Below are positions 16,355-22,690 of a stretch of DNA of 41,757 bases, one piece after another. The notes beneath the pieces were generated by a model. It did no database searches. It was given only the letters and a program-made list of their open reading frames with translations, and was not told where the DNA came from. A program made the position numbers and the translations under genes. The DNA is from WUQU01 sp038849025 (lineage in GTDB: Archaea > Thermoproteota > Bathyarchaeia > Bathyarchaeales > Bathycorpusculaceae), in NCBI GenBank assembly GCA_038849025.1, contig JAWCNE010000006.1:1-41757 (forward strand). The letters run 5' to 3'. The first letter of the stretch is position 1. Each line of letters opens with the position of its first letter.

Positions 16355-17704
16355 TCAGTATTTTAAAGTATGCAGTTTTTGGGTTAACTCTTCAGCCCTT
16401 TTGCTTGTAGGAATTTTTGCTCGCTCAAACTTCTCTTTAGGTTTTGTCAAAGGTCTGGTGGCGTCTATACCCATCTTGGTGGTTAATCCGGTTTCTTGAT
16501 CCGCCGAAGAATCCAACGTTGACCCTCGCACGTTTTCTATAATCAATAAATCTTCGCTGGCTTGAAATCTTGTTGCAATCGCCCATTCCACATCAGAAAC
16601 ATTAAAAACATCTATGTCCGAATCTACAACAACAGCATGTTTTAAGCTCGGATGGGCTGCGAAGGCTGCTAACAAAGCATTTTTTCCATCGCCCTCTAAC
16701 TGTTTTTCAATGGAGATTATCGCGTGAAGCCATCCGCTCCCGCCTATTGAAAGGTTTACCGCATGAACTTTTGGCACAACTTTGGAAACAGCCTCATAAA
16801 TGGAAGCCTCACGAGGCAAGCCCATCAAAAGCCTATGTTCAGCACCAGAAGGCAAAAGCGCCTGATAAATGTAGTCTCTCCGGTGCATCACGTTTACAAT
16901 CTCTACAACAGGCTGCTTCCTTTCAACATCATACGTTCCGGTAATATCCACAAAGGGTCCTTCAGTCACCTCCTTAGTTGATGAAATTCTTCCTTCCAGA
17001 ACAAGCTCCGCATCGGCTGGAGCATAAGCATCCACATACTTACACTTAATGAGGCAAAGACTATCATCTAACAACGAGTTTGCTACATCAAACTCGCTTA
17101 TCCCGAGGGGAACAGGGGAAGAGGCTGCCAACATAATGGCGGGATTAACTCCAATGGAGATTGCAACGTCCAAATCCATCCCGGCTTTTTTTGCCATTTG
17201 CCACAGATGATAAAGATGGCGGGGAACCAAGCGTATCGCCAGGTGCTTCTCATCTAAAACCTGCAACCTGTGAATCGAAACATTTTCAACACTTCCCTCT
17301 ATGCCCTTCGCATGAACCACGGCAGAAGTTATGTATGGACCAGCATCCATTTCGAAATGGGTTAAAACAGGAATTCTAGACAAATCTGGTTCTTCAATTA
17401 CCTCCTTAACGGGTCCATCTTCTACAAGTTTTGGCTTCTTAGGAGAACGCCAAGCCTCTAATAGTTTTTGGTAAAGCCTACCGGGCTCGACGCCGAGGGC
17501 TTCACAGATACGGCTTCTTGTTCCGCAGACGTTAGCAACAACTTTGGTTTTGCTGTCCTCGACGTTTTCGAATAGGAGAACAGGGCCCTCGTTATCAAAG
17601 CTTTTCATTAAATGTGAAATTTCAAAGTTTGTGGATAATTCATCCTTTATGTGTAATACCTCTCCTCGTGTTTCCATTTTTTCAAGAAAACTTCTAAGGC
17701 TCAT
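16355..17704 (-). CDS. UbiD-family decarboxylase, likely anhydromevalonate phosphate decarboxylase
   Basis: A 449-residue prenylated-FMN-dependent decarboxylase of the UbiD family. Visible motifs include the N-terminal SLRSFLEKMETRGEVLHI, IHRLQVLDEKHLAIRLVPRH in the cofactor region, EGPFVDITGTYDVERKQP and HAVVVDSDIDVFNVSDVEWA. The size and EGPFVDITGTYD signature match the archaeal group in which the Aeropyrum enzyme converts trans-anhydromevalonate 5-phosphate to isopentenyl phosphate (archaeal mevalonate pathway). The assignment to that reaction is by family and context, since CarS in this window needs such isoprenoids. Its ATG overlaps the stop of the PAC4-like gene (ATGA), indicating translational coupling. 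Confidence 0.88.
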   Translation of the reverse strand: MSLRSFLEKMETRGEVLHIKDELSTNFEISHLMKSFDNEGPVLLFENVEDSKTKVVANVCGTRSRICEALGVEPGRLYQKLLEAWRSPKKPKLVEDGPVKEVIEEPDLSRIPVLTHFEMDAGPYITSAVVHAKGIEGSVENVSIHRLQVLDEKHLAIRLVPRHLYHLWQMAKKAGMDLDVAISIGVNPAIMLAASSPVPLGISEFDVANSLLDDSLCLIKCKYVDAYAPADAELVLEGRISSTKEVTEGPFVDITGTYDVERKQPVVEIVNVMHRRDYIYQALLPSGAEHRLLMGLPREASIYEAVSKVVPKVHAVNLSIGGSGWLHAIISIEKQLEGDGKNALLAAFAAHPSLKHAVVVDSDIDVFNVSDVEWAIATRFQASEDLLIIENVRGSTLDSSADQETGLTTKMGIDATRPLTKPKEKFERAKIPTSKRAEELTQKLHTLKY

Positions 17705-18108
17705 GTTACACCCCTCTCCTTCTCTAATTCTGCGAGGATAAGTTTCTCTATAAGCCTCTTGAAAACTGACTGCGCTTGCATTTCACTAATCGTCTCCAAA
17801 TAAATTGAGACTAGGGCTATTTTCCTCTTCTTCGAAGCCAAATACTCTGCGAACATGCGGGCTGAAATCACGTTTCTATCACCTAAAAGGGTGGAGGAAG
17901 AAGGAAGTCCAGGAATATCTTGAGGCTTTGGCACAGCTACCGCCAACGTTCCAAGTCTATCTTCATTTTCGCTTAGGAGAAGCAAGCATGAGTTTTTTGT
18001 CTCCAGATAAACTGCGAGAAAATGAACGTTCTGTTCAACAATTTCATCCTTAACAATTTTGGCGCGCTCCACAAAAATCACCCACTGCCTATTTATAGCT
18101 TCACACAT
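17701..18108 (-). CDS. PAC4-like (proteasome-assembling chaperone 4) protein
   Basis: A 135-residue protein (or 122 from an internal GTG at 18072). The core TLAVAVPKPQ, then SSSTLLGDRNVISARMFAEY and RKIALVSIYLE, closely follows the layout of human PAC4/PSMG4 as I remember it (LAVAMCSRYDS, STSLLGDTSDTTSTGLAQRL, KQVFVSYNLQ). PAC4 pairs with PAC3 to assemble the 20S alpha ring. A TATA box on the minus strand (ATTTATA on plus, 18091-18097) lies inside the first codons of the long ORF and about 25 bases before the GTG at 18072, so the true product is probably the shorter, leaderless one, near PAC4 size. It is followed at once by the UbiD gene (ATGA overlap). Homology is my reading, not a search result. 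Confidence 0.65.
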   Translation of the reverse strand: MCEAINRQWVIFVERAKIVKDEIVEQNVHFLAVYLETKNSCLLLLSENEDRLGTLAVAVPKPQDIPGLPSSSTLLGDRNVISARMFAEYLASKKRKIALVSIYLETISEMQAQSVFKRLIEKLILAELEKERGVT

Positions 18109-18121
18109 TCACTATTTATTA
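18091..18121. promoter_or_regulatory. Divergent promoter pair for PAC4-like/UbiD and nth
   Basis: On the minus strand TATAAAT (18097-18091) points at the PAC4-like gene. On the plus strand CTATTTATTAC (18112-18122) lies about 26 bases before the nth ATG. The two TATA elements are only about 20 bases apart, so initiation complexes may compete. Both genes would be leaderless. Confidence 0.5.
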
Positions 18122-18142
18122 CTTTCAAAAGGCGAAAAACAG

Positions 18143-18799
18143 ATGGCTGAAAACAGAGCTGAAAAAATTCTGCAGACGCTTCGAAAAAATTTTACCCTGC
18201 CAAGCTGGGTGACATCGGATAGAGAACTGTTCAAAACTTTGATCATAACAATAATTTCACAAAATACTGCTGATAGAAACACTGCAAGAGCCTTCGAAAA
18301 CCTTTCGAAAAATTTTCCACTCACTCCAGAAGCGTTGGCAAAAGCAGAGAAAACAAAGATTGAGGAGTGTTTGAAAACCGCTGGGCTTTACAGAAATAAG
18401 GCTCGGGTAATAAAAGAAGTTTCTCGAATAATTCTCGAAAAGTTTGGCGGAAGCCTAAAACCCATTTTAACAATGCCCTTTGAGGAAGCGAGAAAAACAT
18501 TAATGCAGCTTCCAGGAGTCGGGCCTAAAACCGCTGATGTGGTTTTGCTTTTCTCCGCAAACCAGCCGACGATTCCTGTAGACACTCATGTTAAACGGGT
18601 GTCGAAAAGGCTCGCGCTTGCACCAGCAAACGGAGACTATGAAGACACTAGAAAAGCCCTTCAATCATTGTACAAGCCAGAAGATTATCTAGATATTCAC
18701 ATTATGCTAATTTTGCTGGGCAGAAAATATTGTCGAGCTAGAAACCCCCTATGCCAAAAATGTCCCGTGAACACCCTTTGCCCATCGCGAAGGAAATAA
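18143..18799 (+). CDS. nth: Endonuclease III (DNA glycosylase/AP lyase)
   Basis: A 218-residue base-excision repair glycosylase that removes oxidised pyrimidines and nicks the abasic site. The helix-hairpin-helix LPGVGPKTAD (123-132) carries the catalytic Lys129. VDTHVKR contains the catalytic Asp147. The C-terminal iron-sulphur loop has cysteines 197, 204, 207 and 213 (C-x6-C-x2-C-x5-C), so the cluster is complete. I start at ATG 18143 because it sits at leaderless distance from a TATA element; the open frame extends 28 codons further upstream but that part overlaps the divergent gene. Confidence 0.95.
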   Translation: MAENRAEKILQTLRKNFTLPSWVTSDRELFKTLIITIISQNTADRNTARAFENLSKNFPLTPEALAKAEKTKIEECLKTAGLYRNKARVIKEVSRIILEKFGGSLKPILTMPFEEARKTLMQLPGVGPKTADVVLLFSANQPTIPVDTHVKRVSKRLALAPANGDYEDTRKALQSLYKPEDYLDIHIMLILLGRKYCRARNPLCQKCPVNTLCPSRRK

Positions 18800-18805
18800 A
18801 TGGGT

Positions 18806-20095
18806 TTACTGTTTCTCTTCTATAGGGGCTGGAGGAATTTCCTTAAGGTTTTTGTCCAGTCGCACTTTTCCAAGGGCAACTGCGCATATGCCAGAAGAAA
18901 CAGATGTGTAAATTTTCATTATTTTTTTCCAGTAGTTAATTTCACGTAAAACACCTATTCCGAGAAATCTCTTTTCACCATCATATAAGGCAGTAAGTAG
19001 ACCTTCCTCTTCGCCCTTCCATGAAACTACAACCTTTTTACCGGTAAATTCTTCGATTTTCCTTATCCTTTCAGAATTTATTAGGTGCTCTTTACCTGTG
19101 ACTATGAAGATTTTATCCGCTAATTCTGCCATGTGTAATGGCTTCATACCCAGCAATTCACAGATTTCCCTTTCTCGTCTTGGATTTCCTAAGTTTTTGC
19201 CCAGGCCTAAGTTTTCATCATTTTCGATTCTCAACCAATTTAAGGGTATAGAGCGCACCCTGGCGTTTCTCAAGTATTTTATGTAACCCAGCTCCCTTAG
19301 ACTTCTTCGTTTCTCCTTGGTTCTCTGTTTTATGGTCAAGGGCGAATCAATTATGAAGACTTTGTAGTTTTTAAGCGTGGCTAAAAGAGGTGCAAGTTTT
19401 TCATCTTTTTGTATGCAAAAAATTACATCAGGGTTGATTTTTTCCACAAGTTGATTTTTGTATTTGACGGCGTCTTCTCCCTCAACCCAACCATCTGTAT
19501 TCACAATAATGAAGTCTGGATTATTGCTGAGAATCTCCTCCTTTAAAAAAGTTAAGCCTTGAAGGACTTTTTCAACGTTCATACTTGGGGAGGTTACGCC
19601 TACGAAGAAGGCGTTTTCCACTTCTAGATTGAATAGGTCTGTGACTGGTTTAGAAACAAAGGCATAGGCAACGGTGCATGGGGGACCAATGTCCGATTGC
19701 CCTAAATCTCCATCTAAAATGACTATTTTACGTTCTTTGTTTAATAGTTTGTTTATTAGGTATGTGCAGAAGCTTGTTTTCCCAGAATCTGCTGCCCCCA
19801 AAACCATTGCTGTAACTGGCTTTGACTTAAGAGTTAATAATTCTTCATGGGCTTTACTCCACGACTGGGGGATAGTGCTTCCATATACTTCCTCTACGTT
19901 TGCATTTTCCCCTATGGATAGATGGAAAGTGGCGGTTTTCTCAACTGTGAAAGGCATCCGTTTTCCATCGCGTATAATAACCTCGCTTGTATTTCCCAAT
20001 TGGTAACCGAAAACTTCTACTTTGCCTGAAACAAGGGTTACTGAAGCTGGTCCATCAACGAGAAGTGTTTTTCCGCCTTCAACAGTTATTTTCAT
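18806..20095 (-). CDS. Clp1/Grc3-type polynucleotide 5'-hydroxyl kinase
   Basis: A 429-residue P-loop kinase of the Clp1/Grc3/NOL9 family, which phosphorylates 5'-OH ends of RNA. An N-terminal beta domain (1-95) precedes the kinase core with Walker A LGAADSGKTS, LDGDLGQSDIGPP and a basic lid KQRTKEKRRS. A C-terminal domain (about 320-429) follows. In archaea the Pyrococcus homologue is a proven RNA/DNA 5'-kinase. It overlaps the upstream RNase H-fold gene by 17 bases and converges with nth. Likely function is tRNA splicing or general RNA end processing. Confidence 0.9.
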   Translation of the reverse strand: MKITVEGGKTLLVDGPASVTLVSGKVEVFGYQLGNTSEVIIRDGKRMPFTVEKTATFHLSIGENANVEEVYGSTIPQSWSKAHEELLTLKSKPVTAMVLGAADSGKTSFCTYLINKLLNKERKIVILDGDLGQSDIGPPCTVAYAFVSKPVTDLFNLEVENAFFVGVTSPSMNVEKVLQGLTFLKEEILSNNPDFIIVNTDGWVEGEDAVKYKNQLVEKINPDVIFCIQKDEKLAPLLATLKNYKVFIIDSPLTIKQRTKEKRRSLRELGYIKYLRNARVRSIPLNWLRIENDENLGLGKNLGNPRREREICELLGMKPLHMAELADKIFIVTGKEHLINSERIRKIEEFTGKKVVVSWKGEEEGLLTALYDGEKRFLGIGVLREINYWKKIMKIYTSVSSGICAVALGKVRLDKNLKEIPPAPIEEKQ

Positions 20096-20732
20096 CTACC
20101 CTTCTCCTAAGATATTTGTTTCCGTTTCTTCTGGCGATTTTTATAGCTGAGACGATGTCTCTCAATCCTCTTCTATGCTTAGCTTCGCTTATGTAACGAT
20201 TTGTTCCAGCTTCACTAACACTTTCCAATACTACGTTTGAGGGCAGCATTTTGTCTAAAGCGCGCAGAAGCTTCTCTTTATATTCGGGGATGCCGTCGCC
20301 AATTTTAACTGCAATCACTGATGCTTGGATTTCCCTAAGGTTTTTTAGTATGTTTTCTATTTCGCTTAGCGTTTCTTTTATGCTAAAGCAGTTTCCAGTT
20401 TTAATCACCTTTCCATCTGCCAAAACAGCTAAACCTAAAACTTCGCCTGGATCGACGCCTATAACAATTTTTTCGTAAGAAGTTTTCCCCTCCACATATT
20501 GTAGCGCTTGGTTTATCAAAACTTGGGGATCCATTTCATCTTTAAAGGCTAAAACCTTTTCGTGATTTATTAAGGGGCGCTCCTTTTCAGTGGTTATTAC
20601 AACTTTGATTTCAAAGGGTATCGGCTCGTAGGGTGTTAGGCTTATGAATGGGATATTCATTTTCTTTAATTCGTTAACTATTATGTAGTAAGCCTTTCCT
20701 GAAACTGTTGCTACAGCTATCTTTGCCCTCAT
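20079..20732 (-). CDS. RNase H-fold (RuvC/YqgF-like) protein
   Basis: A 217-residue protein with two parts: an N-terminal alpha/beta region (1-85) and an RNase H-like domain opening with VIGVDPGEVLGLAVLADG. Candidate acidic residues are the Asp of VDPG, the Glu in VVLESVSEAGTN and the Asp in RGLRDIVSAIKIARR, so a catalytic site looks possible. It is related in fold to RuvC and YqgF nucleases, but I do not recognise a characterised member. It is translationally coupled to the Clp1-type kinase (17-base overlap), which hints at an RNA or DNA end-processing pair: a nuclease-like protein with a 5'-end kinase. Confidence 0.7.
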   Translation of the reverse strand: MRAKIAVATVSGKAYYIIVNELKKMNIPFISLTPYEPIPFEIKVVITTEKERPLINHEKVLAFKDEMDPQVLINQALQYVEGKTSYEKIVIGVDPGEVLGLAVLADGKVIKTGNCFSIKETLSEIENILKNLREIQASVIAVKIGDGIPEYKEKLLRALDKMLPSNVVLESVSEAGTNRYISEAKHRRGLRDIVSAIKIARRNGNKYLRRRVDENNC

Positions 20733-20799
20733 ATAACGTTCCTATCATTTCAACCCTGAAGCATAAAACAATTATTGCTTTTGCTGCTTATAATCATTG

Positions 20800-21510
20800 A
20801 TGTGCGCTGCGGTGCTACATAAAATTCCAACAAACTGCAGAGGACTGGATGAAATCCTAGAGGGAGGCTTCTCCCTTGGCGAAGTAAGCCTAATTTACGG
20901 AGAAGCAGAGACCGCAAAAACAACTTTATTAATGCAGTGTGCAGTCAACTGTGCAAAACTAGGGTGTAAAACCTTCTTTATAGACTGCGACAACACTTTC
21001 TCCGCTAGAAGATTATCCCAAATTGCTTCTGGAATTTTTGAAAAAGTCGCAGAATCGATATTCTTGGCGAGGCCGAAGGATTTCAAGGAACAAGCACTCA
21101 TCATAGACCAGCTGGCAAACTACTTAACTAAAGATTTTGGTTTAGTTGCTATAGACACTCTTACATCCTTATATAGGGTGGAAATTGCTGAAAAACCTGA
21201 AAAAAGGTTTGAGTTAAACAGGGAATTGAATAGGCAAATGGCGTGGTTGGCGCAAATTGCCAGAGCCCAGAAAATCGCGGTTCTAATAACAAGCCAAGTG
21301 AGAAGCGTTTTCGATGAAAATTTCGTAAGCACGGAGCCGGTGGCCACAAGGGTGTTAAAGTTTTGGGCAGACATAATAATCGCCATGAAACCCACTGAAA
21401 ATCCAAGGGTGGTAAAAGCATCCTTAGAGAAAAAATCAAAAAAGGTGCACCCCCTTTTCTGCAACCTAAAAATAGATGAAAACGGATTACATGAATACTC
21501 AACCCGCTAA
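20800..21510 (+). CDS. radB: RadB-like RecA/Rad51 paralogue
   Basis: About 236 residues, a single RecA-type ATPase core without the N-terminal DNA-binding domain of RadA, as in RadB. GLDEILEGGF opens the domain. The Walker A is GEAETAKTT (34-42), with Ala where most P-loops have Gly before the lysine. Walker B is LVAIDTLTSLY, and AQKIAVLITSQVRS covers the glutamine sensor region. ATG 20800 is chosen; a TTG three bases earlier and a GTG at 20812 (leaderless distance from CTTATAAT near 20787) are alternatives. It probably assists RadA in recombination. The gene is directly followed by carS. Confidence 0.88.
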   Translation: MCAAVLHKIPTNCRGLDEILEGGFSLGEVSLIYGEAETAKTTLLMQCAVNCAKLGCKTFFIDCDNTFSARRLSQIASGIFEKVAESIFLARPKDFKEQALIIDQLANYLTKDFGLVAIDTLTSLYRVEIAEKPEKRFELNRELNRQMAWLAQIARAQKIAVLITSQVRSVFDENFVSTEPVATRVLKFWADIIIAMKPTENPRVVKASLEKKSKKVHPLFCNLKIDENGLHEYSTR

Positions 21511-21526
21511 TTTGAAGGGTAAATGG

Positions 21527-22027
21527 ATGAACGCTGTAATACAATTGATTATTGAGGCGTTAAAATTCATATTTCCAGCTTACTGTGCAAACGCCGCACC
21601 CGTTTTAATTGGTGGGGGCTTGCCCATGGATCTTGGAAGGAAGTTCCTAGATGGAAAACCAATTTTTGGAAAAAACAAAACTTTTAGGGGCTTTTTCTCC
21701 GGACTGGCTGTAGGAACCGCTGTCAGTTTTGCTGAAAGTATTTTCTTCCCAGAATATCCTGTGCTGTTTGGTTTTTCAATTTCTCTAGGAGCCTTGCTAG
21801 GAGACTTAGCAGGAGCTTTCATAAAAAGGCGGATGGGAATAGCCCCTGGAAGTCTTTTGCCTGTGGTGGACCAAATTGACTTCATAGTAGGTGCGATCGT
21901 ATTTTCTTTGCCGTTAAAAATTCTTTCTTTTGAGCTTGTCTTAACGGCTTTGATAATCACTATTCCCTTGCACGTATTTACAAATTTTGTAGCCTACAAA
22001 TTAGGTTTGAAGGGTAATCCTTGGTAA
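21527..22027 (+). CDS. carS: CDP-archaeol synthase
   Basis: An integral membrane CTP transferase of about 166 residues that activates digeranylgeranylglyceryl phosphate with CTP for archaeal phospholipid synthesis. The signature MDLGRKFLDGKPIFGKNKTF followed by RGFFSG is the CarS/CdsA cytidylyl motif, and a second motif is LPVVDQIDFIVGA. About five transmembrane helices are visible. I chose ATG 21527, which lies 16 bases past the radB stop and gives the typical MNAVIQLIIEALKFIFPAYC start; the frame is open to an ATG at 21476 inside radB. Co-transcription with radB is likely. Confidence 0.93.
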   Translation: MNAVIQLIIEALKFIFPAYCANAAPVLIGGGLPMDLGRKFLDGKPIFGKNKTFRGFFSGLAVGTAVSFAESIFFPEYPVLFGFSISLGALLGDLAGAFIKRRMGIAPGSLLPVVDQIDFIVGAIVFSLPLKILSFELVLTALIITIPLHVFTNFVAYKLGLKGNPW

Positions 22028-22053
22028 ATTTCCTAAGAGTGAAAATGAGAGGG

Positions 22054-22473
22054 TTAGACGCCTTTCCAGTAGTGCATTACAGCCTCTATGGATATATAAG
22101 CCAGTACAAGAAGCGTCGCGCCTACTAGGAACATCATGTAAGCTTGTCTTGGCTTGTACGCATATTTCGTGCTTTGGTACATTGTCACTAATCCAATGAT
22201 GCCCAATGAGAAGAGAATCATGGCTATAATGCTGTCCGATATGAACTGTTCAGATAATTGGGGATAAACAAAAAGAAAACGCCCACCATAATAGACCGCC
22301 GTGTAGGGTTTCATTATCAAGCTATAAAGTCCGCCTCCAAACAGAAAAACTGCAATGGCCATGGCAATTACGGAAAGAACAAAACTTGAGGGTTTAGCCG
22401 TTGACAGTCTCCTAAAAAGCTTCTGCAAGGAATAGGATATTGAAGAAATTGTTTTTTTAGTCTTACGTGCCAC
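22054..22473 (-). CDS. Ost3/6-like oligosaccharyltransferase membrane subunit (candidate)
   Basis: A 139-residue protein with a basic N-terminus and three helices (about 30-52, 79-99, 111-132). The pattern resembles the last three helices of eukaryotic Ost3/Ost6 (human TUSC3/MAGT1) as I recall them: the first helix ends GGGLYSLIMKPYTA (compare SGQMWNHIRGPPYA), the loop before the second has SEQFISDSIIAM (compare QAQFVAETHIVL), and the last ends AVMHYWKG (compare SIFRSKYHG). The thioredoxin domain and first helix of Ost3/6 are absent. AglB is encoded 2.8 kb away. The start of this gene overlaps the preceding small gene by 11 bases. The assignment is a resemblance by eye and needs profile comparison. 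Confidence 0.6.
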   Translation of the reverse strand: MARKTKKTISSISYSLQKLFRRLSTAKPSSFVLSVIAMAIAVFLFGGGLYSLIMKPYTAVYYGGRFLFVYPQLSEQFISDSIIAMILFSLGIIGLVTMYQSTKYAYKPRQAYMMFLVGATLLVLAYISIEAVMHYWKGV

Positions 22474-22690
22474 CTTCTCTCTCTCCGCTTTTCATTAAAT
22501 ATTCTGCCACTTCTTTAGCCCATTGGCCTGTTAATGGATTCTTTACAATCTCACTTAAATACTCTTTCCAAGAGATGCCCAGAGCCTTTCTCCACGCATC
22601 ATACGTTTTTAAAACACTTTCATAAGCTTCAACGTGTAAATTGCAATAACTCTTTTCAACAGCTTCCCTATTGCACACTGCGCATTTCAG
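22463..22690 (-). CDS. Small zinc-motif protein, start uncertain
   Basis: A 71-residue ORF from GTG 22678, or 75 residues from a CTG at 22690. With the longer start the N-terminus reads LKCAVCNREAVEKSYCNLH, a complete C-x2-C-x9-C-x2-H zinc motif; the GTG start would cut off the first cysteine. GAGGAGAGG lies about seven bases before the CTG, and no ATG, GTG or TTG in this frame would keep the motif. The rest is helical (YESVLKTYDAWRKALGISW). It overlaps the end of the topoisomerase I gene and the start of the Ost3/6-like gene, so the three form one transcript. I recognise the zinc layout but no named family. Confidence 0.6.
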   Translation of the reverse strand: MKCAVCNREAVEKSYCNLHVEAYESVLKTYDAWRKALGISWKEYLSEIVKNPLTGQWAKEVAEYLMKSGEREGGT

